NCBI GenBank assembly: GCA_934754355.1
Contig: CAKVID010000004.1
Coordinates: 1-64,000, forward strand
Source of the DNA: an uncultured Clostridia bacterium
GTDB taxonomy: Bacteria > Bacillota > Clostridia > Christensenellales > UBA1242
Length of the DNA: 64,000 nt
Reading direction: 5' to 3'
The notes under the pieces were generated by a model. That model saw only the letters and a list, made by a program, of their open reading frames with translations. It ran no database searches and was not told where the DNA came from. Shown piece after piece: positions 37,401-46,893 of the stretch. A program made the position numbers and the translations under genes. Within the stretch, counting starts at the first letter, position 1; each line of letters starts with the position of its first letter.

Positions 37401-38190
37401 GCAACGGCAAGCCATTTTTATTATTTCTATTAGCGGTACTATGCTCATTGTACTTCCATACCCACTTACCGTTTGCATCTTTTTCTCTATCTAAACTAAT
37501 TCCAACAAATTCTAATGCTCTTACAACTTCCAAATCTCTTTGATGTGCAAGTCCTAGATTACTATCTAGTTGATTTCCATTCAAATCTTGTATTTGGCCA
37601 TCGATATCTTTTGAGAAAGCGTCTACATCAAAATTCTCTAATCTTTCGGCTTTTGACATAAATACATCTGCTCTCTTGAAAGAAGTAATGTACGCGCGGA
37701 TTGCTTCTTCATACTTATCTTTAAGTGATGTTGCCATTGGCCCTGTCAACACATCTTTATTCTTATTATAATCTTTCATAAGAAGAGTGAATTTACTTAA
37801 TACTTTAGTAATTCTCCTCAAATCTTTAACTGAATATCTTTCCAAATTCTCTACATTTAAGAAACCTAATTCAGAATGAGTAGATCTTAATTTGTTGGCA
37901 AGCATAACATTAGGCAATGCGAAATTAATCACTTCTAATTGAAACTCTGATAGATTATCAATTCTAATACCATCAAAAGCACTAGTTCCTAGCGACCTTA
38001 TACCTGCAATTGCTTTCTCAATATCTTTGAAGTATACTTGTTTTGCTTTGTTTCCAAACTCATTAAAAACTTTATTTTTTGCACGCACAAAGACATTATC
38101 AGATACAACTCCATCGTAGAAATTTTCATTCTTGCCTGCTTTTTTGTATTTGATTTTCCTTTTGTCATCAACAACCAGTTTTTTAGCCAT
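34447..38190 (-). CDS. giant cytoplasmic protein with Pro-Gln linker, paralogue of the next gene
   Basis: 1247 residues, no signal peptide or membrane helix. Residues 1-860 are mainly helical; about 218-325 contain LEVVRALEFVGISLDREKD and the FLNK-type block LSGYLNKSIADRKG..ITPDGIFKLYLEEA that recurs in the 1769-residue neighbour. A low-complexity linker (about 867-992) is acidic/Gly-Asn-rich then a PEPQPQPTPEPQP-type proline run, followed by a helical C-terminal domain of about 250 residues. No enzymatic motif seen. GGGAGG site upstream; promoter at 38257-38285. Structural role is inferred from its build and position next to the secretion genes. Confidence 0.7.
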   Translation of the reverse strand: MAKKLVVDDKRKIKYKKAGKNENFYDGVVSDNVFVRAKNKVFNEFGNKAKQVYFKDIEKAIAGIRSLGTSAFDGIRIDNLSEFQLEVINFALPNVMLANKLRSTHSELGFLNVENLERYSVKDLRRITKVLSKFTLLMKDYNKNKDVLTGPMATSLKDKYEEAIRAYITSFKRADVFMSKAERLENFDVDAFSKDIDGQIQDLNGNQLDSNLGLAHQRDLEVVRALEFVGISLDREKDANGKWVWKYNEHSTANRNNKNGLPLPNTPENGENGYFRIPPEQIDSFLSGYLNKSIADRKGTVITPDGIFKLYLEEATEGITRVFGKVFGYGHEGNQAVQKTIEDAKAMYSTKGDDWQKFLHSSDRQLVADASKIALMDLYKEVLGDNSENIIDDQTFDAIQNNNLVNSKWLNKLIDSVTAYNDEIGHQRDDEYGHADAILNNYTEQQQQTISDIRNLILGIAKEYSKSDENKDKSAKDIYLSIANLFASPDAIQIEDGNITFNKDQLDSMPVGLQNIISQELEEYSSRQIFASMGYETGLFAKLLETQPEGNPSFGDILKTATMYEFTDNFMNVADDNFPAKVLVDKYRELKASDPQNKSYADLQTFLSAVANKTLVDKSGKPLELKDRAGQPITWVENDGMPLFSDDALSNWEERTRDLSADFTQEDRQKAIDSRDGIITSAKKVYEVIARMRTLIHKDPNVDTKRGLSKNSLREFLRKANESFMTPDTYGITEEDIQAETVAMDAYKEYMTKLCGTASLDFFRNKDERLWTDEIDNFYTKLIGNEDLENLIDQKIEGKTSEAESEEEKTEATEKRMKFIEKYPKDKTVDILKKFKPYCEKSTGKIIENLMKMIEGCDIVIKENAPTITVSNEDKGKEKEPDEDKNKDNDNSGSGDNSQKGDDGDREVGNDDGNGQSQGDNEHSQEPAKDENEPEKDEHSSDKGEHDNDKPAPEPQPQPTPEPQPTPEPQPNPQPEPQPQPRPTPEPTPQHGASIFTDKLVDIPDGQYATFKILSLGLKAVLEAKSFDNNRRLLSDVELNKVKALYTVMNYIVTPPLANKENNAKTFNDELTLKRLFADELDLKSRTTEDKYNLRIDEYGNIIQDNRGLEKVNEFLDAIHNSLTDMSEIKDWEGLEAALAVVTYECKNLEDIGAMVGITTDRGMSASERTMGNLLTEEEMKEIANCKTEEELWKFIRTNDRIYKAVWNIPGNMSEKLARTLKSAMETEIETQNGYGYNHADEYGLGD

Positions 38191-38256
38191 AATTTTTATC
38201 CTCCCTTAAGGATCATCATTAGATTTTAGCCAAAACACTCTCGTATATATATCTAT

Positions 38257-38285
38257 ATTATAACATTTCTTGATATTCATTTCAA
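38257..38285 (-). promoter_or_regulatory. promoter of the 1247-residue gene
   Basis: Minus strand: -35 TTGAAA (38280-38285), 17-nt spacer, perfect -10 TATAAT (38257-38262). The promoter is bracketed by a 12-bp perfect inverted repeat: CCAAAACACTCT at 38230-38241 and its complement at 38285-38296, the latter directly after the stop of the upstream gene. Confidence 0.6.
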
Positions 38286-38297
38286 GAGTGTTTTGGA

Positions 38298-41200
38298 TTA
38301 ATTCATATTTTCCACTTTTCTTCTATTGAAATATTCTTCAAAGCATTTCTGACAAGAATTTACTCCTTCTTTGTAGAATACATCTCTATTTAATGCTTTC
38401 TGCATATCTGTAGGAGTTTTTAGTCTATTGATAGTTTCTACAACTGTAGAAATATTATCTCCAATTTTGAATATATTTCCGTTATTACTAATATTGATAG
38501 ATGAGAATTTGGCAAATAAATTTATGCCTAATTCATCTGCATTAAGCATTTCGGCTACTGCTTCCAAATCTTTCACATCATCGCTTAATTCTTCATGTTC
38601 TAGCAATTCTTTGACAACATAAGCAAATGGTCCTAATTCGTGTTCTTTGTCTACAATAAATCTAAATAAATATTGTTGAACAAAGCCTTTGATGTTACAC
38701 ATAATTGTTTGATTATTTGGCAATGCAATTTCCAAATCTTTCTCATCACTATCTATAGATGGTAGTGTACCTATCAAACTTAATATATTGTATAATTTAT
38801 CTATGTCGTCTTGTAGAGATACATATTTATCTCCTTTGATTGCTTTCTCAAAGCCATCAAATATTCCTTTGTAGATAACATCAATGTTTTTGATTTTCAC
38901 TCTAGTCTTGGCTTTCTCTTCTACCTCGTCTTCTTCCTCTACAGTAGGCTTATCATCAAGAGTTTTAATATTCTGAGTATTTAATTCAAAGTACTCTGCC
39001 ATCTCTATCTCATAACCATTCATGTAGTCTTTATTTCTAATCATAGCAAGCAAGATATTTCTTAATTCTTTCTTCCTAGTCTCATAGAATTCTTTAAATT
39101 CAGGACATACAATTCTATCGTCTTCTGAATATTTCTCAAATAATTCATTGATAGCATAGTATAGATATAATCTCTCGTAATGGTCAATCTCTTCTATAGA
39201 ACTATAAATTTCTGGGTGAGGATTGAATATATCTTCACTCATTGTATTGAATCCTGTCTCCAAAGACTCAATAGTTTCTTTCTTCTCTTCAATCGTCTTC
39301 TTATCAAAAGTATTAGATTCCATAAGCATTCTATTGATGTAAAGCATTCTATTGAAGTGCAAAGAATTATCTTTGTCTAATTGGTCTATAAAATCAATAA
39401 ATCTCTCGCAATTGGACATCATGATTACTCTTATAACTTGTGTCATAAGATTTCTAAAGTCTTCTGGAAAATCTCCAAATTTATTATTTATCTTACTCAA
39501 ACTTAGCAAATTATCTTGATAGAAATCTTCTTTAAGAAGTTTTTTGTCTTTATCTAGTGCATATTTCCTACCAAGCGCTAGAAGGAATGCATATTCTTTA
39601 ATTTTCTCTTTGTCAAGAACAAATCCTTTTCTTATATACCATATCTCATCATCATAATTGTAAATAGCCTCGTTACCTTCTCTCTTCTCTTTCTCTTTGC
39701 TTGCAAATTTTACAAGAGATACTGTTGGTTTCTTCTCTTCTTCGTCAACTAAAATAGTTGTCTTAATATTGATTTTTTCTCTTAGAGCGTCAACTATATT
39801 TTCCATAAATTTAACGCCCGAAGTTAGATAATAAGGTTTTAATTTAAGTAGTAATTTGTTGTAACCACCATTGAATTTGTACAAAGTTCCAAATAAGTTA
39901 GTCACATTTGATTCTAGTCCGAAATTTTCATTTCTAGTTGTAACAATTTCGTTCTGTTCAAAAGATAATACTCTATTAAATTTAATGCACATATCTGCAT
40001 TTTCTTTCTGTTTAAAGTATGAACTTCTAGGATAAGTATTAAGTCCGCTATCTTTCTCGTCTTCATTCTGAATAATAACATTCTGACCTTTGGTTGAGAA
40101 ACTCAAATAGTCTATAAGCCTGCTCTGAATAGCATCATTATCTATCTTAACACTTGGAATATCTCCGCTCTCAATCTTATGAATTAGAGATGTTATATAA
40201 TCTTGTTTCATCTTGCTAGAATATTCTTCATAAGTTCTTCTTACGCTAGCATCAGAAGAAATAGTTTTAATAATGGTTGCAACCATAATGATTGCTTTTT
40301 TTGCGTTCTCTTTGATTTGTTCTGGAACATAAGTCTCCAAATCCCCTTTGAATTTATGTTCAATCAAATCTTTAAGCAAAGGGAAATTAACAGAAGAAAG
40401 TATGTCGTTATAATCGCTAATTACAATATCTAACATATTTTGTGGAACATACTTAGATAAGAATTTCCTAATATCTGCTTTGTAATCAAAAGTAGCAAGA
40501 TTGCCATCTTGAGTACTAAGACCAGATTTTGCCATTGCATTCTTAACAAATCTAATATGCAAATCTGATACTATTTGTTCTGGAGTTTGTATTTGTGCTT
40601 TCTTTGTATCTAGATAAGTATATAGAATATTATTATTGGTTAGAAGCAAGAATTTGTATCTATCATAAGTAGCATAATCTTCAAGCATATTTCCATATGT
40701 AGTAATACCCTTATTTTCGTATCCTACAACGAATGGAATTACACAAGGTTCTACACCATCACTATAACTATCAAATGCTTGATAGTCTCTATTATAAGTA
40801 GGCATTTGTGGTTGCATACCCATCATGTTAGGCATTACATAACCACCACTCATAGGCATAGCCATCATGTTAGGCATCATTGCCACATTGCTTGCCATTA
40901 CATTTTGAGGTATTGATGCATTTGCTACATTAGTTGTAGCACCTTTATTTGCATTATAGTTATCCGCACCCACGCTTCCAAATTCTCCTGCTGTACTCTT
41001 AACATTATCAGTAGCACCTCTGCCAAAATTACTAGCACTGCCACCATATGAACTATCTACACCAGAATTTCCACTTGCTTTATTTGGGTTATTGCCACCA
41101 TTTGTACTTCCAGCACTACTATAATTATTACCACTAGACTTAGTAGAAGCATTGTCACTTCTATTAGCAGGCATTCCGTCTGAACCAAACATAATAGGAG

Positions 41201-43607
41201 CACCACTTGGGATAGTAACACCGCCACCACCACTTCCACTAGCGAATGTTGGTGCTTTTGGCATTGCATTAGGGTCAATTCCGCTACCGCCAAATCCTCC
41301 AAAACCACCTACGCCACCTGCATTACCAACAATACTGCCGTATGCATTGATATAAGCATTTACACTCTTAACTCTCTCTTCTTTCTGAGATTTCTTCAAT
41401 GCTTCTCTTATCTTATTCTCTTCTAATATCTTCTGATGGCTCTCATCACTAATCTTAGTTGAGGTCTCTTCAATAATCTTATCTACATCGCTAAGTTTGT
41501 CTTCTCTCTTCTCGGCTTTCTCTCCAACTTTGTGACGAGTATAATAAGTAACTTTGCCTTTGTCAAAAGAGAATGCATATTCAGGAGCATTAGACAAAAC
41601 ATTCTTTAGTATTTCTACTTTCTCATCAATGCTTAGTTTTGTTTTGTTAACCATTGCTTTCTCTACAGCGCTCTTAATCTCTGCCTTAACCAATTCTTTC
41701 TGAGATTTAGCATTAAGAAGTAGAATTCTAAAGTTATTTTTGGATTTTAGCAAATCTTCTTTGGCGTTTCTATATTCAATGCTACCAATTTTCTGAGTTA
41801 AATCATCAATCTGTGCTTGATAATATGCTATTTGTTGAGTACTATCTTTGGCTTTGTCATAAGATAATTTCTCTATTAAATCTTCAAATTCTTTCTTCTT
41901 GGTTATATATTCATTTTGGTCATCTTGTTGAAGTAAGAATATTTTTTCTTTTCTCAAATAATCTACAGTGTAATTATCAATTATATCTTGTACAAAAGCC
42001 TTCATGTCTTGATATGATGAATGAAGTGAACTAATAATTCTAAATGCGTAATCTTCAACTCTCTCTACTCTTAGTTTATTGACTTTAATCTCATCTAAGT
42101 CAATATCTAATCCAAAGTCTCTAGATACATCTCCAATTCTGTAATCAGCTATGTTCAATTGCTCATTTGTTAAGATGTCGCCTTCATTCAAAAATTCTTG
42201 GAACATCTCGCCAATAACCAATCTCTTGGCTTGTTGCTTAATATGTATTCTATTTGTTGCATCGTCTTTGCTTTCTTTATTTGAATAGTATTCGGCTTCA
42301 AATAATTTATGAAAGTTCTTCCACTCTTCAGCATTACGACTATATCTTCTAATAGCGTCTTTGAAATAAGTCTTAGCATTTCTATTAGAATTCATAGAAC
42401 CAAATAAATCATTCAATTCAGTTGCACTTCTGCTATTAATGCCTAAACTCTTCTCGGCTTCATTAATGTAAGAAATAAATACTTGCCCTGGAGTTATAAA
42501 TTTTCTAGCCTCAATAGGTTTATTCAAGAAATTATCTAGGAATTTCTCGCAAGCCTTTCTAGATAAAGCAAATGCTTTCTCAGATTTACCTATAAAGTAT
42601 TTAATACCATTACCATTATTATTATTTTTGATATAATAAGTTCCAGTTGGGTCTTTGTCTACACCAACACCTACATAATTAAGAGCAGCAACAATATCAA
42701 AGTCTTGTTCTTCTTTGTTTTTCTTAATCTCGTTCTCAATATTTCTCTCTGTTGGGACTTCTTCGTAGCCTTCTGTACATACACTATCAAAGATATCGGT
42801 TGCAGTCTTAAGATTAATAGTATCTACAACTCTCTGCTTATTAATAATTGGCAAATACTTAGCAAGCACAATATTATAAACAGCAATTTTTTCTATTTCA
42901 TTATTAACCATCTCAAGAGGTGCTTTGGCATCTTCTAATGCTCTAACTTTCCTAAGAACCTTGTATCTATAGTTAAGAATTCTAACAATATTGCCAAGCA
43001 TCTTAGCATTAATATCTTCAATATTATTAATTTGGTCTGGCAAATCTGCAAATTCACTCTCATCAATGTAATCAGGAGTGTCGTCACTCTCCCAAGAAGT
43101 CATGCTATCAGTATTATCTTCATTATTTTCTTCTGCACTTGATGTATCTTCTTTTGTATCCTCAACACTGTCACTGGCATCTGTACTATTAGAATTGCTT
43201 TCGCCTACATTCTCACTTGCATTATCTTCTTTCTGCTCATCTGCATTAGAGACATCTGTATTGCTCTCAGACTTATCTTCACTACTTGCCTCAATGTCTT
43301 CCTTATCCGCTTTCTCATCAGTAGTATTCAAATTCTCCATTGCCTTGCCAACAGCACCTAGAAGTTCGTCAATTACACCTATTTTTTCATTCTTCTCTTC
43401 ATTTAATTTAGATAATTGAATATTAGCAAGATATGTATTAATAATACTAAGCAAAGTTAATTTATCTTTTGGCCACGAAAAAAGTGGGGCATTAAGTTTA
43501 AGGCCAACCAAAATTCCCTTCTTGTATTTAATAGTAGCCGGAGTATCTACTTTGGCATTTAAGTAGTTTTTAATATTTTTATTTCCATTTTTCACAAAAA
43601 CTGCCAC
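38298..43607 (-). CDS. giant cytoplasmic protein beside the T4SS genes
   Basis: About 1769 residues if translation starts at the GTG at 43607 (VAVFVKNGNK), which has GAGG about 6 nt upstream; a longer frame has no better start. Residues about 92-189 are a serine/glutamate/aspartate-rich disordered stretch; about 300-470 carry the module shared with the 1247-residue protein (DIVAALNYVGVGVDKD, FLDNFLNKPIEARKFITPG); a coiled coil follows (about 590-750), then a Gly/Asn/Met-rich linker with repeated NMMAMP/GGFGGFGGSG-type blocks (about 755-940), and a helical C-terminal half ending in a CQKC motif. No membrane helix or known enzyme motif. Function unknown. Confidence 0.7.
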   Translation of the reverse strand: MAVFVKNGNKNIKNYLNAKVDTPATIKYKKGILVGLKLNAPLFSWPKDKLTLLSIINTYLANIQLSKLNEEKNEKIGVIDELLGAVGKAMENLNTTDEKADKEDIEASSEDKSESNTDVSNADEQKEDNASENVGESNSNSTDASDSVEDTKEDTSSAEENNEDNTDSMTSWESDDTPDYIDESEFADLPDQINNIEDINAKMLGNIVRILNYRYKVLRKVRALEDAKAPLEMVNNEIEKIAVYNIVLAKYLPIINKQRVVDTINLKTATDIFDSVCTEGYEEVPTERNIENEIKKNKEEQDFDIVAALNYVGVGVDKDPTGTYYIKNNNNGNGIKYFIGKSEKAFALSRKACEKFLDNFLNKPIEARKFITPGQVFISYINEAEKSLGINSRSATELNDLFGSMNSNRNAKTYFKDAIRRYSRNAEEWKNFHKLFEAEYYSNKESKDDATNRIHIKQQAKRLVIGEMFQEFLNEGDILTNEQLNIADYRIGDVSRDFGLDIDLDEIKVNKLRVERVEDYAFRIISSLHSSYQDMKAFVQDIIDNYTVDYLRKEKIFLLQQDDQNEYITKKKEFEDLIEKLSYDKAKDSTQQIAYYQAQIDDLTQKIGSIEYRNAKEDLLKSKNNFRILLLNAKSQKELVKAEIKSAVEKAMVNKTKLSIDEKVEILKNVLSNAPEYAFSFDKGKVTYYTRHKVGEKAEKREDKLSDVDKIIEETSTKISDESHQKILEENKIREALKKSQKEERVKSVNAYINAYGSIVGNAGGVGGFGGFGGSGIDPNAMPKAPTFASGSGGGGVTIPSGAPIMFGSDGMPANRSDNASTKSSGNNYSSAGSTNGGNNPNKASGNSGVDSSYGGSASNFGRGATDNVKSTAGEFGSVGADNYNANKGATTNVANASIPQNVMASNVAMMPNMMAMPMSGGYVMPNMMGMQPQMPTYNRDYQAFDSYSDGVEPCVIPFVVGYENKGITTYGNMLEDYATYDRYKFLLLTNNNILYTYLDTKKAQIQTPEQIVSDLHIRFVKNAMAKSGLSTQDGNLATFDYKADIRKFLSKYVPQNMLDIVISDYNDILSSVNFPLLKDLIEHKFKGDLETYVPEQIKENAKKAIIMVATIIKTISSDASVRRTYEEYSSKMKQDYITSLIHKIESGDIPSVKIDNDAIQSRLIDYLSFSTKGQNVIIQNEDEKDSGLNTYPRSSYFKQKENADMCIKFNRVLSFEQNEIVTTRNENFGLESNVTNLFGTLYKFNGGYNKLLLKLKPYYLTSGVKFMENIVDALREKINIKTTILVDEEEKKPTVSLVKFASKEKEKREGNEAIYNYDDEIWYIRKGFVLDKEKIKEYAFLLALGRKYALDKDKKLLKEDFYQDNLLSLSKINNKFGDFPEDFRNLMTQVIRVIMMSNCERFIDFIDQLDKDNSLHFNRMLYINRMLMESNTFDKKTIEEKKETIESLETGFNTMSEDIFNPHPEIYSSIEEIDHYERLYLYYAINELFEKYSEDDRIVCPEFKEFYETRKKELRNILLAMIRNKDYMNGYEIEMAEYFELNTQNIKTLDDKPTVEEEDEVEEKAKTRVKIKNIDVIYKGIFDGFEKAIKGDKYVSLQDDIDKLYNILSLIGTLPSIDSDEKDLEIALPNNQTIMCNIKGFVQQYLFRFIVDKEHELGPFAYVVKELLEHEELSDDVKDLEAVAEMLNADELGINLFAKFSSINISNNGNIFKIGDNISTVVETINRLKTPTDMQKALNRDVFYKEGVNSCQKCFEEYFNRRKVENMN

Positions 43608-43665
43608 ATTACACCTCAAAATATAAGAGTTTATCGCGTATATGTTTGCATACATTTACAGTAGT

Positions 43666-43694
43666 ATTTTACCACATTATGTCTATTTTTACAA
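43666..43694 (-). promoter_or_regulatory. promoter of the 1769-residue gene
   Basis: Minus strand: -35 TTGTAA (43689-43694), 17-nt spacer, -10 TAAAAT (43666-43671), about 60 nt upstream of the GTG start. Confidence 0.45.
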
Positions 43695-43699
43695 TTTTT

Positions 43700-44125
43700 T
43701 TTATATATATTATATAAATATATTTATATATAATAAATTAATTATTACACAATAATTGCCGATATGTAATTGAGTAAACAATCAAATATCAATATACAAT
43801 TCTTGCTGCCCTATAAAAAGTTAAGTTTATTTTTTGCATTACCCAAAATTAAAACTCTTTTAAAAATTTTTTGAGTGTTTTATTACACTATATTTTCAAT
43901 GTTTTTGATGTACCATTGTTATACTAAATTTTCAATTTTCTTATAAACTGTTTTTTATTTTTGATTAAACTTTTTATTACTTTTTTATTAAACTTTTTAT
44001 CCTACTTTCTATTCTGCTTTCTATTATAAAACTAATATAATTTTAATATAATTTTAATATAATTTTATATATTTTTTATTAAACTTCTATTACACTTTTT
44101 TGATGAATATTGGATATAATAGAGT
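43700..44125. other. gene-free AT-rich stretch
   Basis: No gene visible. Contains imperfect repeats of TTTTTATTAAAC and of ATTTTAATATA (about 44037-44075). Separates the giant-protein genes from the type IV secretion genes. Confidence 0.6.
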
Positions 44126-44129
44126 ATAA

Positions 44130-44156
44130 AAAAACACCTACATATAGGTGTTTTTT
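44130..44156. terminator. intrinsic terminator of virB4
   Basis: AAAAACACCTA (44130-44140) pairs perfectly with TAGGTGTTTTT (44145-44155), loop CATA. A and T runs on both sides allow either direction; it lies just after the virB4-like stop. Confidence 0.9.
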
Positions 44157-44160
44157 GTAA

Positions 44161-46845
44161 TTATATAGACGCCTTCATTGATGTCAAATAGTTAGGGTTA
44201 TTAAATAAGTCTTTGGTTACATTTAGTGCCTCAATTTGAACGGTCGTTCTATTCATTGGTCCAGTTATCAAGAAGCACTGACCACGCCTAGCAGTAACTA
44301 TTGAATTCTGCTCTTCGGTATTAATACCACCAGCATTACGATAAAGTGTAATCAAGTCATTAATATCGGCTGGAGCAAGAGACATTATAATTGAATACTG
44401 ACAAGCATTAATAACGGCTGTACTTTGTTGGGCTATTTCTTCAGAACCAACGAAGTCTTTGATATTCTGTGTAATGATTATCTGCATTCCATTATATTTT
44501 CTTATACGTTTAGCCATCTGCGCCATAAAGTCTAGCGCTATTGGGAATTTCTTATTGATAAATACGTGCGCCTCATCAACCGCAACAATAATTCTTCTGT
44601 GGTCTTCTTCCAATTCTTGGTCGGCAAAGTACTTCAAGTTAAAGTCTCTGTTCTTGATAATTTCACTATCCAAGTATTTGAATACTAGAAGCATCTGTGC
44701 ATTAGCAATAATATCATTTCTATTAGAAATAAGCGAACGGAACGAGAAACAAATAAAGTTTTCATTAGTCTCAATAGATGTATATCCGTTCCAAAGATTT
44801 GAGTTTCTACCACCAGTACCAAATTTCTCTATAAACATTCTAACTGTCTGTAAATTCTTCAAGTGATACTCATTCTCTTCATGTTCAATTTTCTCATCAA
44901 CCATTGCAAGCAAGTCGTCAAATATTGGGAAGTCTGAAGCCTTAAGTTCGGATACATTAGTACCTGTATCAATGCCCTTTGACCTATAAAGTTCGGCAGT
45001 CAAAGAGTTCAACATTTCAAACGCATCGGTATTAATTCCCGGAAGTATCAGTCTATAGAATTGTTCCATAAACTGCAAGTGTTCTGCAAAGTCATCAGAT
45101 GCTTGACCTTCTTCCGATTCCAATGTTGCATATATGTGGAATGGATTGAATATACCATTGGTAGAGTTACCAACGTCAATAATCTTACCACCCAAATTGT
45201 GGCAAAGTATTTCGTACTCGTTCTCGGGGTCGAGAATGAATATACGAGTATTATCTGCCGCAAAGTTTGTAAGCAAAGTCTTGGTACAATAAGATTTACC
45301 AGAACCAGACTTACCTATAATCATCATGTTACTATTAACTCTTTCATTATTTCTAGCAAAGAAATTAGCAAATACAGGATATTGATTGTATCCTATATAA
45401 ATACCTCTCTCATCGTGCAAAGTAGTAGATATAAATGGGAAACAAGCAGCAAGAGATGTTGTCTGTATTCCACGACCATAAGATTTGCTCAATTTATCTA
45501 GTCTAGAAATATTACTAGATATGAACGCATCTACTTGTCTAGCAAAATTCTCAGCGAATTTGTAACCATTCTGTCTAAGAATTGCTCTAACTTCTTTCTT
45601 AACTTCTTCTTTGGCAACAATATGAATTGTTGTATTGAATAATTGCTCATTTGCACCCTTGATACCTTTAAGTAATTCTTTAAGGGTCTCTACATGGTTC
45701 TGAGCATCAATCTTCTGAGATGACCTCAAGTCTTTGGCAAGTCTATTCTCCATCTCCATCAAAGATTTATCTAGGTCTTTCTCAGCTTTGTATCTATCTA
45801 TTGGCTGAATATTAACAACTACCCTACTTTCATCTAGTGCAAATATAGGATAAGCCCATGCATTAGGAACTTCAATTGGATAATCTGTAATACTAAAAAT
45901 TCTAAAGTTCTCGCCATCAATTTTGGTGGTACTTAGTCCAAATTTAACTTCATCTGGATATACCCAATTTGGTTTCTCTTTAATAGGTATTAATTCAATC
46001 TCTCTTTCATCAAAATTAGTACAGAATGTACTCTTCATAAATACATACAAATCATCGCCTGTAATTATATTGGTATATATCGGTGTAACCGAACTTTCTA
46101 GAGTAGATACTATACCATTAACAGTATTATTAAGAGCGTCTCTATCTGCATCATATACAACTAGATAGAAGTGGTCTTTAATAATCTTCTCTGTATGGTT
46201 CATATAGTTAATTGCTTGCAATCTTTCTTCAAATACTGGGCTTCGGCTATCCAATTCCTCAGCCGTATAAAGCCCCTTATCTGCCATATCTTGCAAAGTA
46301 TTGTATCTATAGTCTTCGTAACTAGCCATGTTATCTAGTAGCATTGGCTTCTTAGTCTTGACTATAGACATTTGTTGACTAAGATTAAGTCTCTGGATTG
46401 CTTGCGAGAAACAATTGATAACCATATTCTGTCTTTCTTCAGCAAGCAAGCCAAAACTCATTGGGAATACTTCTATAACCATTCCATAATAATCGCCAAA
46501 TTTAAGGAATTTATCAGTATTCAAATCATCAAACGGCATAATATTCTTGATATTAGTATTGCCTTTGTCTTTCTTGGAATATTTCTTGTGGTAGGCTAAA
46601 TACCTAAAACTTAGCACCAAGGAATAGTATACTCTAATACCATCTTGCATCTCGAAGAATAGTATTGCCCAAAGTACACCTACTCCTAATGCTACCCACA
46701 AATTGTATAACCAATAGCTAAATAAATTGGAGGTTGCAATAAGTACTACAAATACACAACCAACAAGCATAAGCGCTACATCTAGCAATGTAAAATTCCT
46801 AAATATAGTGGTTTTTACTTTAGTCTTTCTTGGAATAAATCTCAT
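44161..46845 (-). CDS. virB4: VirB4-type T4SS ATPase with N-terminal PrgI-like membrane domain
   Basis: 894 residues. Residues 1-90 form a PrgI-like domain with two membrane helices (RNFTLLDVALMLVGCVFVV; then a WVALGVGVLWAILF helix) fused to the VirB4/TraC ATPase. Walker A GKSGSGKSYCTKT is near residue 510 and Walker B IIVAVDEAHVF near 752, followed by GMQIIITQNIKDF and the arginine-bearing C-terminal segment (TARRGQCFLITGP). VirB4 ATPases energise pilus assembly and substrate transfer at the cytoplasmic face. The gene is 48 nt downstream of the VirB6-like gene. Confidence 0.9.
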   Translation of the reverse strand: MRFIPRKTKVKTTIFRNFTLLDVALMLVGCVFVVLIATSNLFSYWLYNLWVALGVGVLWAILFFEMQDGIRVYYSLVLSFRYLAYHKKYSKKDKGNTNIKNIMPFDDLNTDKFLKFGDYYGMVIEVFPMSFGLLAEERQNMVINCFSQAIQRLNLSQQMSIVKTKKPMLLDNMASYEDYRYNTLQDMADKGLYTAEELDSRSPVFEERLQAINYMNHTEKIIKDHFYLVVYDADRDALNNTVNGIVSTLESSVTPIYTNIITGDDLYVFMKSTFCTNFDEREIELIPIKEKPNWVYPDEVKFGLSTTKIDGENFRIFSITDYPIEVPNAWAYPIFALDESRVVVNIQPIDRYKAEKDLDKSLMEMENRLAKDLRSSQKIDAQNHVETLKELLKGIKGANEQLFNTTIHIVAKEEVKKEVRAILRQNGYKFAENFARQVDAFISSNISRLDKLSKSYGRGIQTTSLAACFPFISTTLHDERGIYIGYNQYPVFANFFARNNERVNSNMMIIGKSGSGKSYCTKTLLTNFAADNTRIFILDPENEYEILCHNLGGKIIDVGNSTNGIFNPFHIYATLESEEGQASDDFAEHLQFMEQFYRLILPGINTDAFEMLNSLTAELYRSKGIDTGTNVSELKASDFPIFDDLLAMVDEKIEHEENEYHLKNLQTVRMFIEKFGTGGRNSNLWNGYTSIETNENFICFSFRSLISNRNDIIANAQMLLVFKYLDSEIIKNRDFNLKYFADQELEEDHRRIIVAVDEAHVFINKKFPIALDFMAQMAKRIRKYNGMQIIITQNIKDFVGSEEIAQQSTAVINACQYSIIMSLAPADINDLITLYRNAGGINTEEQNSIVTARRGQCFLITGPMNRTTVQIEALNVTKDLFNNPNYLTSMKASI

Positions 46846-46893
46846 TTTTCATTACCTTATTTTATATAAATTTCTTTCACTTCTGTCTAAATT

